Assembly (NCBI GenBank): GCA_904066235.2
Contig: CAJFCV020000001.1
Coordinates: 2,480,001-2,544,000, forward strand
Direction: 5' to 3'
Length of the DNA: 64,000 bases
From: Bursaphelenchus xylophilus
Lineage: Eukaryota > Nematoda > Chromadorea > Rhabditida > Aphelenchoididae
Of this stretch, positions 1 through 12,200 are shown one piece after another (the stretch's first letter is position 1; each line of letters starts with the position of its first letter). The translations under genes were made by a program, and so were the position numbers. The notes beneath the pieces are model-generated. The model was not told the origin of the DNA. It saw only the letters and a program-made list of their open reading frames with translations, and made no database searches.

Positions 1-450
1 CCCAGGAGCTGGCGGAGCCGGTGGTGATGACCCTAGTGCTGGCGGAGGAGACCCTGGTGCTGCCGGAGCTGGCGGTGGGGAACCCGGCGTAGGCGGAGCT
101 GGTGGTGATGACCCTGGGGCTGGCGGAGCCGGTGGTGGGGATCCTGGAGCTGGAGGAGCCGGTGGAGGAGATCCCGGTGCTGGCGGAGCTGGTGGTGGCG
201 ACCCTGGAGCTGGCGGTGGTGATCCAGGAGCTGCTGGAGCCGGTGGCGGTGACCCTGGAGCTGGAGGAGCTGGTGGAGGAGATCCCGGTGCTGGGGGTGC
301 TGGTGGTGGTGACCCCGGCGCAGGCGGAGCTGGTAGCGGTGACCCTGGAGTTGGCGGAGGCGATGCTGGAGGCGGCGGCGGAGGAGATCCCGGTGCTGGG
401 GGTGGTGACGCCGGAGGAGGTGGAGGAGGAGATCCTGGTGCTGGCGGAGG
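1..450 (+). repeat. ~30-bp coding minisatellite
   Basis: Units of about 30 bp encode GGAGGGDPGA-like decapeptides in one open frame. Some units are shortened (GGGDPGA) and the last ones drift to GGGGGDPGAGGGDA. The unit length is a multiple of three, so copy-number change would keep the frame. Confidence 0.85.
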
Positions 451-2679
451 AGAAGGCGGAGACGAGAAAGGCGGGGAGGACCATGCTGAACTCGCACACG
501 GAAAGCCTGAACTCGAGGCCACCGAACCCAAAGGTAATGAGACCTCGTTGGACGAAGAGATAGCAAAGGCTTGTAAAGGCAAATCGGAAGAAGACAAAAA
601 GCAATGCAAAGAGCTGAAGGCAAAGAAGAAAGATCTCGAGGAGATGGAGAAAGCCTGCAAGGGAAAAAGCAGTGGCGATAAGAAGAAATGTGAAGAATTG
701 AAAGCCAAAATCAAGAGGTCCGAGAGTGAAGAAGGTGGTGAAGAAGATGATGAAGGTAAAGCAAAGAAAAACGGCACTAGCGACGAGGACATGAAGAAGG
801 TTTGTTCGGGAAAAAGCAAAGAGGACAAGAAGAAGTGTGCCGAACTCAGGGCGAAGGAGAAGCAAGATGAAGCGCTGGAGAAGGCCTGTAATGGCAAAAG
901 TAAATCGGACAAAAAGAAGTGCGAAGAATTGAAGGCAAAGAAGGAGAAGGAAGATAAAAATAAGAAAGATAAGGAGTCTGATGACGAAGAAGACGAGGGT
1001 AAAAAGAAGGAGATGAGTAAAGAAGACCTGAATAAGTTGTGCAAGAGTAAGACAAAAGAAGACAAGAAGAAATGTTCGGAACTAAAGGCACAGAAGAAGC
1101 AAGAAGAAGCCCTGGAAAAGGCTTGTAAGGGTAAAAGTAAGAAGGACCAGAAGAAATGTGAAGAACTGAAGTCAAAGAAGGAAAAAGAAGACAAAAAGAA
1201 GGAGAAAGAAAAGAAAAAAGATGAGGATGAAGAGAAACAGCCGAAGAACGAACCAAAGGAAGAGATGAGTAAAGTTTGCAAAGGCAAGAGCAAAGAGGAT
1301 AAGAAGAAATGCGCCGAATTAAAAGCCCAGAAAAAAATTGATGACGCTATGGAAAAGGCATGCAAAGGAAAGGGCAAAAACGACCAAAAGAAGTGCCAAG
1401 AAATGAAAGCCAAGAAAGAAAAGGAGCAAAAGGGCAAAGAGAAGCCGAATGATGACAAGGAGAGCACAAAGCATAGCGCGGAAATGGATAAAGTTTGTAA
1501 GGGGAAAAGTCCGGCCGATAAGAAAAAATGCCAAGAACTAAGGACAAAACAAGGCAAGGAGGACAAAAACGAGCAAGATAAAGAAGAACGGCCCAACTCA
1601 AAGGCCGATAAGCAACAAAACGACAAGGAATGCAAAGGAAAGTCGTCGGCTGAAAGAAAAAAGTGCTTGGAGTTGAAAGCCAGACAAAGCAAAGGAGACA
1701 AACCGAAGGAAAGCCACAAGGAAAAAGAAGGTGAACACCAGGAAAAACAGCCGAAGGATATTGAAGGTCAATGCAAGGGAAAAACAAGAGGAGACCGCCA
1801 GAAATGCAAGGAGATGTTGGCCAAAGGCAAAGGCAAACCGAATGACAAAACAAAAGAGGTGAAAAAAGATGGAGAATCGAAGAAACCGGGTAAGAAGGAG
1901 GGTAGTCAGCCCGCGGACAAGTTACGAAAGAAGCCAGAAAACGATCAGAAGCCAAGTAAGAACCCAAAATCCGAGCCAAAAAGAAATAAGGAAAATACAA
2001 AGAATCAAAACGACGAGATGATGTCGCCACAACAAGATGACTCACCAAAGAACCCCAGAAAAAACGACAAAAGCCAACAGCAAGTTTCTAGGAATAGAAA
2101 GAGCTCGATGGAGGACTTGAAGCTTCATGGAAACAAAGTCAAAGAACAAGACAAACCAATGACGCCAAGAAGACCTCCGCCAACCCAACCAACAACCCGA
2201 AGAACAACAACAAGTCGAGCCACAACTAGAAGGCCAATGACGATGAGAACAACGAGATTTACTCCTCCAAAGTTTACCATGAGGGTAAGTGAGCAATTTG
2301 CGCTGCATATCGATTTTTTGAGCCTTAGCAGTCTGTCGAAAAAATAATGATCACAATATCACCACGCCAATCGTGTCGCTGAAGTGAAAAGCAATTTGAT
2401 TTTGCCGCGACACGATTCATTTTCTCGGCGGCGATGCGATTTTCGATGCGACATTATTTTCCCGACAAGCTAATATTTTATTTCTTTGTAGACCGATCGA
2501 TTCACACTTTATTTTTTCAGCAAACTCCGAGACAACAGATGTTTACAACTCGAGCGTTCCGTGCCCAAAACTTCAATCGATTCACAACAAGGCCGCCGTT
2601 TATGAATCAAATGGGCCAACGGCCGTTCCAAGGGGCCGGGCAGATGCCCGGTCAACAAGCCCGGCCGGCTTACGGATAA
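2..2679 (+). CDS. Gly-rich / Lys-Cys-repeat low-complexity protein (5' partial)
   Basis: Two exons, 2-2284 and 2521-2679, joined in phase 0 across a GTAAGT donor and a TTTTTTCAG acceptor; the start lies left of the window. At least 813 residues. The first ~145 residues are imperfect decapeptides of the type GGAGGGDPGA. Next come 11 copies of a unit like CKGKSKEDKKKC followed by ELKAKKK (two Cys 11 residues apart), then a Lys/Pro/Ser-rich stretch, a Thr/Arg-rich PTTRR stretch, and a Gln/Pro/Met-rich tail ending ARPAYG. No known domain is seen and no function is assigned; an extracellular or cuticle-like matrix role is only a guess from the composition. The intron holds a family A MITE. The reading frame stays open through the whole repeat, which argues for a real protein. 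An AATAAA follows the stop by 27 bases. Confidence 0.8.
2327..2472. mobile_element. Family A MITE
   Basis: Degenerate left terminus (CTGTCGAAAAAATAATG) and right terminus CATTATTTTCCCGACAAG around the family A core (GTCGCTGAAGTGAAAAG). It lies inside the last intron of the Gly/Lys-repeat gene. Confidence 0.8.
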
Positions 2680-2705
2680 GTTAAGATAATGAAATTTGTT
2701 TTCAA

Positions 2706-2711
2706 AATAAA
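2706..2711 (+). promoter_or_regulatory. Polyadenylation signal AATAAA
   Basis: AATAAA 27 bases after the stop codon of the Gly/Lys-repeat gene. Confidence 0.65.
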
Positions 2712-2947
2712 TCTACACACATTGGATTACTTGCTAGTTATAAACTGAGATTTTTAGCCCAAAATCAACGTAAATTTTCAAAATTTTTTAAAAAAATTTT
2801 TTTTCGAGACTCCTACATTTTACGTTACTATGCTTTGTAGGCGACAAAAAGTCATCGCTCCTTTGAAAGAGCAATATCGGAAAGCAACCAAATCTGATCT
2901 CAAACACCCAAACAACTTTCAATTCATCGATCGTACAACATACTGAG

Positions 2948-2953
2948 TTTATT
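2948..2953 (-). promoter_or_regulatory. Polyadenylation signal AATAAA (PDZ gene)
   Basis: TTTATT on the plus strand, read as AATAAA on the minus strand, about 80 bases after the stop of the multi-PDZ gene. The two neighbouring genes are convergent with about 240 bases between their signals; nothing else is seen in that gap. Confidence 0.55.
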
Positions 2954-3033
2954 TCGCTTCGAAAAAAACGAACATTGTACTGGGTGGAGGGTTAGAATAT
3001 TACTGTAAAATTAGTCAACTGTGAATAGAATAT

Positions 3034-3209
3034 TTATAACTGGGCTTTTCTGGCGATGAGTTTGTGGATTTGGAAGCGGATGGGGCCGGTGGGGCGGGAT
3101 TTGAGGAAGTTCCAGGCCTCGATTTGGGTCATTCCTTGCATGGGCTGGTCGTTGATGCGGCGGATTTCGTCGCCAATCGCCAGATTCTTGCATTTCGCGG
3201 CTTCTCCGG
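3034..3209 (-). CDS. Multi-PDZ gene last exon (end of PDZ4)
   Basis: ATTTCAG acceptor. Codes AAKCKNLAIGDEIRRINDQP, then GMTQIEAWNFLKSRPTGPIR and a basic C terminus ending KLIARKAQL before TAA. The GC content is clearly higher than in the flanking intron. Confidence 0.9.
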
Positions 3210-6200
3210 CTGAAATTCGCGAGATAAGGCCTTATTCTCGAGGACGGGCGATTAGGGAAGTGGACGATTGGGGAAAAAGACAATTGGGGAAACCGAAAAG
3301 TATTATTTTTCTTCCATGTAAGTGTCGAAATTAGGATAATCGATGGTGCTGATTTTGAAAATGACATTCATTTTTCCGATCCTTATTTTTTCCTTAAGTA
3401 GTACTGTAAAGTAGTAATTTTTTGAATTTTTCCACAACTGCTCGATTTAGGGGTTTTCGATGGTGCTGATTTCAAATCAAAAATGAATAAGATTTGCGGA
3501 ATCAGCACCATCGAAAACCCCCAAATCGCGCAAAAGTTTTGTAAAAAAAATTCAAAAAATCACTACTTTACAGTACTACTTGAGGAAAAAAATAACGATC
3601 AAAAAAATGAATGTCATTTTCAAAATCATCACCATCGATTATCCTAATTTCGTCGCTTACATTGAAGAAAAATAATACAGGGTGTACCAAATTCGTGGCC
3701 CGATTTGAATTGGCTATAACTTCTTTAATTTTGGGCCAAATTTTAAAATTCTTTTTTTCCCTGAATCCTCAGACAACCCCATTTTGTCTGATATCAAATA
3801 TGTTATACATAGGTAAGTGTCATCTACAGTTATTAGATTTATTCTTGAAGTTCATTTTTTTGGTCGTTTTCGGTTGTTTTTTCGGCCTTTCCCGGTGTGT
3901 CCGAAAATGGAGTCCGGTGTGGAAGAAAAGGCTTGGTCTGTGGTTTGGTATGGCAAATACGGTTCGCCGATAAATGTTCAAAGGGAATACAGGATGAAAT
4001 ACGGACGTAAGGCCCAACCCAGATCGCAAGACATTTCGGCGTTGGTGGAATAAGTTCCTTGAGATTGGCAGCGTTAACAGGAAACAAAAAAAGCAGGAAA
4101 GATGGGTACGAACGTAGCTGAAAATGGAAGAAGTTTTGTCAAAATTCCGAGAAAATCCGCATATGAGTACACGAAGTTTGGCCAGAACCGAGGGAATGCC
4201 CTCACCAAGGACCGTTCGACGAACTCTGGAGGTTGATCTTCACTTTTTGTGCTTATTCTCATCGTCGATTTTCAGGAGGGGAAATTCCACCGTATTTTTC
4301 TTCCGCACCGTACTCCATTTTCGGAAACACCGGGAAAGGCCGAAAAAACAACCGAAAAACGACCAAAAAAATGAACTTCAAAAATAAATGCAATAACTGT
4401 AGATGACACTTACCTATGTATAACATATTTGGTATCAGACAAAATGTGGTTGTCTGAGGATTCAGGGAAAAAAAGAATTTTAAATTTGGCCCAAAATTAA
4501 AGAAGTTATAGCCAATTCAAATCGGGCCACAAAGATGCCCCACCCTGTACTTTTCAGTTCCTCAATTGTCTTTTCCCCAATCGTCCACTTCTCCAATCGT
4601 CTTTTTCCCAAATAGACTACATTTTCCTTATTCTACATAATCCTTCAACAATTTCTACCTAAAACCACACAAAAAAACAAAAATTCCTACCCAAAAAAAT
4701 CTTCTTCACCACAATTGGTCTTCTTCCAAAGTGGCTTTCCTCTCCCCCCGTCAACGAAAATCCCACTCCAATATCGCACTTCTCCAACACAATTTCGACG
4801 GGCTCCTCCGAATATATGTACAAATTGGGGTCGTCCTCAAACGTTTGGCCCTGATCTTGGACCATTCGCATGCCGGGCCTCATTTCCCTGCCAATTATCA
4901 GCGGAATGGAGCTGGCTTCGCTTTTCAGCAGCGTTCTGGCGTCATTGATGTCCATGTGTCCCGTGAATTCGCCATGAATGTAAAAGACGAGGTCTCCTTT
5001 TTGCATTCGATCGTCTCGGTCGGCGATCGAGGCCGTTGTAACGCGTTGGATTGAGATCTGATTGGTTGTGGGTGGGGAGATGAGGAGGAGGCCCACACTG
5101 CCGCACTCATAGCCGGCGGGTCGGTTCAGCGTGACGCCGAAAATGTGGTACTTTTCGAAGGAGGCGCCGAGGAACTGGCGGATTTCCGCGAGCTGAAAAT
5201 GAATAGAACTAGTGAAAAATTTTGCAAATTCGAATAAAAAATTACTTGATAAGGCAATTACAACAAAGAAAATTTTTTTTTCCAAACAAAATTCACAAAA
5301 AAAAAATTATTAAAAAAACTTTTTTCGACTGACCGACTCTTCATTTTTCGGGCTCTCTCAAAAAAAATTTTCGCAAAATCTCAGCTGCAAATGCAAAAGG
5401 TGCTCTAAAATTTTCAACCATTGAAATATGGTCCATTTAGAGTCATTAGACAAAATTTTACGAAAACTTAAAAATTATACTTCGGGTACCTAAAACAATA
5501 TCAAAAAATTGCGGAAAAATCAAATTTCTGATTAATAAACCGCATGAAAATAAAACAATTCTCCTATTTTAGCTTCTTTTATGACATTTTCAGACCAAAA
5601 TCCTCAACAAACAACAAAAAATTTTCATCAAAATCAAGAAAAAAATTTTTGTACCTAAAATTTTTTTCCCCCAAAATCTTTCAAAATCATACCTGTTCCT
5701 CTGTTGGCTTCTCCTCAAAGTTATGTCTTCTCCTGTTCAGCCGGAAATTTGCTTCTTTGTCGAGTTGGGAAAGAAGTCTTTGGTTATTCGAGGGCTGATG
5801 AGTGGATGAGGCCGAGGACAACGGCGAATGATACTGTCCTCTTCTTGTCGATGTGGACACAAAACTACTCTCCGAGAGGGTTCTCGGCGGGGTTAGAGTT
5901 AAGATTTTTAATCGATCGTCCATTTTGGGCTCATAATTTTCGGAGGAGGCTTCGGAGCGGATTTCATCCGAATCCGCGTGAAATTCGTGGCGTTGCTGAC
6001 TCTGGGAGCGATGTCTAATAGGGGGCAGGGGGTTTTGAGCCTGCGATTTGGCTTGTTGATCGAAGCGAAGGATGAGATTTCGAACGGGCAGAGCGGAGGG
6101 ATCTAATTCGTCGGTCTGAAAGGGGAATTGGGTAAGTATAAGGTAAAATAAGGTGAGATCTCGATGAAATCGAAAGTAAATCGATAAATTTTGAGTTGTA

Positions 6201-9200
6201 AATTAATCTCTACTAAATTTAGCGTCATCCAAAGTCCATATAACACAGTTTAACCCAAAATTTCACATAAAATTTCAAGATTTTTTGACCTGACATCAAA
6301 AAGATACTTTTTTTCCAATATCTCGACTATGCCTAAAATTTACCTTCCAAAATTTTAAGCGAATCATCTATCTACTATCATCAATCCCTCTGCAAACATT
6401 CAATCTATTTGGTACATTACCCTTTAACTTGTGATCAAATTAATCTCTGATACCTAAATCAATATAAAATTGATGGAAATCCCAAAACCCTTTGTCTATT
6501 TTCATAAACAAAGACTCCATCGACCTCTAAATTCCATTTACTCACCTGTCCGCATTGATTTTGCTCATGTTTCCACTGATCGGATCCACTGGAACAGCTG
6601 ATCGGCGAAAGTGAAGCCAGCTCGTGTGGGACGGCGGAATCCTCGGACTCGGATAAGCGAGACTTTCGACATGCATTTCGGGTCAATGTTGCGTCATTCA
6701 TACGGACATTTCCATCAGTTTGGCTTGAGGAGCGATCTGATTCATCATCGTCTTCATCAGCTATAAAATTTTCGAAATTTTATCTAATAACAACTAAAAA
6801 CGAAATCAAAAAGAGTCAAAATTGATCGTAAATTAAATTTAGAGTCTCTTGAAATCAAGGACTTACTCATTAGCGAGTCTGCACTCTTTCCATTCCCCAT
6901 GTATTTGTTGGTGGGGGCATCGGCAACTAAAATTGTTTGTGTCTGCGTCTCCGTGGGTTTGGCTTGTTGCCGCTCATAACGCGTTGATAGTCCATCTAAT
7001 GGAGATTCTCTTCCAGCATGTTCACTTTGAGATCGATGCGCATTGAATTTACTGGAAATAAATCCAACTTACACCTACTACAACATCAAAATTCTCTCAA
7101 AAATCGACAAAAACAAGATCAAAATCGATACCTAAGCACTTTTCGATCCATCTCGTCTAAGAATGTGGAATTTTGCGTGGACGTTGAGCTCAAAATCCCT
7201 CGACCGGCCGCCCGAAAGCTTCGATTTGTGTTCTCGGATGAGGACGAAGGTTGTTGCGAGAAAACGGACACGTATCCAAAGCCGTTCGGGTTCTCCGTCC
7301 GAGTACGGCGCATCCCAAAAAAGCGAGGTTCTGAAATTGAGAGAAAAAATTAGAAAATTCTTGCGAAATCCATGAATTTTTGAAAAAAACGTCAAACTTT
7401 ATGTGAGGATTATGGAGAAAAAACGTAAAAGAAAAAGATGGCGTTTTACGTGGAAATAAAGGTGAAATTAATTGGGATTGTAAAAAATTATGAACTGAAG
7501 ACTATTATATATTATTTTTCTAACAAAAAATCCATTTTGAAAAGGTCCGAACACCATTTTTTGGCGATATTACACTTGAGTTGTACCTAAAATCTGATAG
7601 TCGGAAAAGACCATAGATCCGGCAAATTGGTGGTTACACAAAGTCCAGGAAGAATTTCCAATTCTTAGAGAAAGACTGGAAGTATAACTTCAATGATAAC
7701 GACCAAAAAAATTATATTATCCATGATGCAGATAGAAGGTACATTATAGATAAAACTAAAAGGTAGAGAAGGATGATTGCGGCTCGAATAGAAGAAACAA
7801 AGTCCATGTAGTCTATTCGTTAATATTTTAGAAGATTTTTACACAACAATTTTTGAAAAATCGTCGAAATTCCGATATTATCCATCAGACCCCATGGTCC
7901 GGAAAAAATGGTCTATAAATGGATAAAAATGGAAGATAAAAAAGGTAAAATACGAATGAACCTACAATAGTTGAAATATAGCATCCTTTTCAACCATTTT
8001 CACCTAACAAAACAACCAAAAATAGCAAAAAAATTCCGATATTATCCATGACAACCAATTCTCAAGCAAAACCCCAAACTTCTCTCATTTTCCGTGCAAA
8101 CCGCAATGTTCAGGGATGTAAAACCACTCCGGTGTTATCAAACACACCTCGGACAATATTCGCAAACCCTTCTGCGGTGATGCAAAAGAGCCTTTTAAAG
8201 CGGTTTTTTCCAGAAAATCCGCGGAAATTTTAATCCGTTGACTCACTCGCGGGCGCTCACGAACAATATCGAGGTCATATGGGGTGGTGATCTTTCACAT
8301 AAGCTGCGGTTTGGAATAATGTTTGATGCGAGTTTACGAAAAAAATAAAATTTTGAGGATTTCTGAAAGAGGAGGGGAAGAGTTGACTCATTAAGGTCAA
8401 GTGTTCCGCTCTAATAGGAAAGTGCTGGAAAACTGTAATTTTTGGCAGGAGAGTTAGGGAAATAGTAAGATTATGGGTTAAAAAGCTTTTGAAGAATTTT
8501 AAAAACAAAATTTTTTGGAGGCGAGCTCATAAAACCACTTTTGGGTCAAGTCTTACTCTCAAATTCTAAATTACAGTAAGAAACACTAATTTTGTTGGAA
8601 TTGTGATGGCAAATAATGTGTCAAAAAGCTCTAGAAATCCATCACTAATAAAAGAATGCCAAGGAAAGATCAAAAATTCCCATTTTTATTAATAAAATAA
8701 ATCTGGGTCAAGTCTTCCCCTCGGATTCAAAAGTCTCACAAGTCTAAAAAATCAAAGCCCCCAAAAACTGCTCGCCACAAATTTGATGACTATATAACAT
8801 GTGAGGAATGATTGATAACCTCTTATCAGGCGCCATTGACATAAATCTAAATTTATAGGTCCGGAATGTGTTTTTGTTCCGGAAGCCGGCGCCATAGTCG
8901 TGACATGGTACCGGAAAAAAACATGTTCTCGGCAGCGCAAGTTTGTGTTTGAGCTTGAGGGTGCAAAAAGTATTGAGATAAGACACGATAAAGGGGGAGA
9001 AAATGGGTGTGAGATAAGTTGTAGTTAGCAGCGAAAAGAATTGGGTGTTATTGCAAAACAAGTTGATAATATTTTGGAAAACGGAATTTCAGAGAGTGGT
9101 ATATTGAATAAACTTTCTATTCTCGAAGTTCTGAGAAAATTTAGGCAACTGAAAAAATTTAGAGCACATTTTACAAAAATCGTCAAAATTTTTTGGATGA

Positions 9201-12200
9201 TACCACAAAAAATCCCGTTTTCCTAAATTTTTGGCAATAAAATTAGCTCTTCTTTGACCTCATATAAAACCTGACACATTCAGCTCTCTATAGAGCCCAA
9301 AATCAACCTTCTGGAAGCGATATCTTTTTGTTACCGGTCGATTTTTTAATACGTCCTCAAAAAATTGAGGCCTTTGGCAATTTCGAATTTTCACCGGGAA
9401 TTTCCCAGTAAAAATCGCTGAAAAAGTAAACAAAAAATGCTACAGAAACCTTTTTCAATAGCGACTAGAATTTTTTTGGCCTCAGGTAATTTGATGCGCA
9501 AAAAAAAATTTTTTAATTTGGTGACAAAAAAATCTAAAAAATTGCCATACCCGCAACAAATCCCCCTCCAAAAGTCAAGAACCCCCTGAGCAAAACGGTC
9601 GAGAACAATTGCCATCCAGCAAAAAAAAGTGGTTATCGAAGCGTGACAGTCGAAAAAAGTGAGCGGAAATCGCAAAAAAAAGCCGGCGTTCCCGGTTAAT
9701 CGGATTCGGAAGCGCGCAATGGGCCTCTATTGTTCGACCGAAGCACATAATGCACTGTTATATACAACGAACATTACGGAAGAGTTTCAGCGAGTGTCAA
9801 AGTTGACGAATAAAAGACGACAAAATGAAGGGAGTAATCCGATGCTTTTCGGAGCGCTCCGTTAGATATTTTTTTATTATTATTGCAAGATGCTTGAAGT
9901 GTAACCTTCAGATTTGGGATGGAGAGAATATCCAAGTTATAGCCACGATTTTTAAAGGCGTATTTTTTAGCTTGTACTTGGCCAAAAAAAATTTAATTTT
10001 TTGGAAAAAAAATTAAACTAAAAAAAATTTTTTTTCAAAATGAAAAAATGGGTATTTTAGTCTTCTACAGCGACCAACATGTACGCCAAAAGTCACTTTT
10101 TTTCGCGGAAGAATGGCGAACATGCAAAGATACGGCCAAAAAGAATATTTTCTCTGACCGCTCTCCGCATTCTGCGTACTCTCTCGCCCAAAAAGATCGT
10201 TGAATATCTCGGCTCTCCCTGCCAAACGCAAACTAAAATTTTCAGGAATTAATAAGTGATCCATGTAAATCAAATACTCAAAGTTTAAGAAAAATCAAAT
10301 CAAAAAAAAAATTTTTTTTTCAAAAAATCGTCTTTTACCTATTACAAGCACAAATCAAAAAATGTAATGTAAAAAATCTTATTTTGGATGGCCATAACTA
10401 CCGTCTTACAACTTTATAGGACAGTCAATCAAATGGACGTAATCTTGTTTGCAGTTTTATTGGCTCGGCAGACTTACGGGCGGTGCGAATAAAAGTGAGG
10501 AAGCAATAAAATATATGAGAATTGAATGACCATCAAGAAGAGCCTCGAAAGAAAGTTAGGACAGAAAAAAATGTGTGGAGTTACCGCTGGGTAAATGTCG
10601 AAAATAAAAATTGGAAAATTAGTTTTATTTTTCTCCAAATCTTGGGAAAAGACTTGAAAAATGTGAAATTTCTGATGAAAAGTTTTGAAAAAAAGACGCC
10701 CAGATTTTTTTTGAATTTTGAACACACATCAAGCATGGATCAAATATTAATCCCAGAAATTTTCAGCTCGCGGTCTACAGGGGAAGCCGAGATATTGAAC
10801 GATCTTTCTCCGCAAAGAGAGTATGCGAAATTCGGAGACCGGTCAGAGAGAAAACCCGTTTTTGGTTGTATCTTTGCCAGTTTCTTGCGAAAAAACTTTA
10901 TTTTTTATGGAAACTTTGCTCTCTATAGTAGAAATAGATATGAAACTTTTCATGGCAAAATTCGCTAAAAAAGGTTTTACATTTTTGCCAAGTTCCAAAC
11001 TAAAAATCTCGATCATTTCCACAAAATGCAAGCTAGACGTCATGCATATTTCTTACAAAAAATTCATCTAAATTTGTGCCAAGCTTCACCCTCAATAAAG
11101 ATGCCATGAAAAGGTTTTCCAAGTCATCAAAAACAAAATGGACATTCTTCTGGCCGAAGGACCAAAGATTTTCCCAGAAACGCATTTTTCAATCGGTCAT
11201 TTCGCGGGCAGCTGACAAAAAAAGGTTATAAATCCCCTCGAAACGTCTTCATAATAAAAAAAATCATCATTTGACATACTTATCACTTTGTCGGGAAAAT
11301 AATGTGGATTCATCGCGGCTTGGAATCGCCCATCATCGCTTTGCGATGGCTGGCGACTTGGAGCATCGACGAGGCCATAAATTTTGCAGCGAAAAATCCA
11401 CATTATTTTCCCGACAGACCGATATAATATTCAATAAAAATAAAAAATAAATTCTTTTTTTCCAAAAACCTACATACATCTTCTGCCTCACACATACAAT
11501 AACAAACCCTTACGGTCGAAACCCTTTTAACACTCGCCAAGTCGGAACTTATTGTATCGCCGCGCGCAGAAACCGCGCGCTGTTTTCCCCCTCCGCTTGT
11601 CCATTCCGATCTTTTTCAAAAAAAAAAGTCAAAATAACCAAAGGGCCACTCGCTCCCACTTCCCCTCCGCCCTTCGGCTCACTTATAAACGATAACTGTA
11701 TGTTGTGGGAGTGCGGCTGGAAGGGGGGAGTTTGAATAGACATTTCAGACGTGTTTTGACGCAGTTTGAGGAGATTTGGCTCGGAAAATTTCGCTTGTTA
11801 AAATGGAAAAAAATAAAAACAAAATAAAAAAAAAAATTTTGAATTTAAAAATTTTAGTTGGAATATTAAAATTAAAACCGAAAAATCGATAAAAATTTTT
11901 TGTCATTTTCTGAAAAAAAATTTAGAAGACTAGGATAAAATTAAAAAAAAGATTTTTTTTTGAATATTCAAATTTTAGTTGGAATATCAAATTCAGAAAT
12001 TTACAATAAAATATGCCAAAAATTGACTGAATTAATAGTAATCAAACGTTTTGATTTTTTTGGAAAAATTTGGAAAACTACAATAAAATAAAAAAATTTT
12101 TTTTTGAATATCCAAATTTTAGTTGGAATAAAAAAATCAGTAATTTGCGACAAAATTAGAGTAATTTTCCTTAAAAAAATGTGAATATAAAAATTTTAAA

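Larger units (their letters stand above)
3251..4617. mobile_element. Outer inverted-repeat element in the last PDZ intron
   Basis: The termini read GGAAGTGGACGATTGGGGAA at 3256 and its reverse complement near 4560-4610. They enclose a second palindrome (3297-3675) and a mariner-like element (3678-4547), giving three nested layers within one intron. Confidence 0.6.

Noticed and set aside
102..563. 153-codon frame overlapping the Gly-rich coding region
   Set aside because: It is the out-of-phase shadow of the decapeptide repeat; the Gly-rich frame continues unbroken into the Lys/Cys region.
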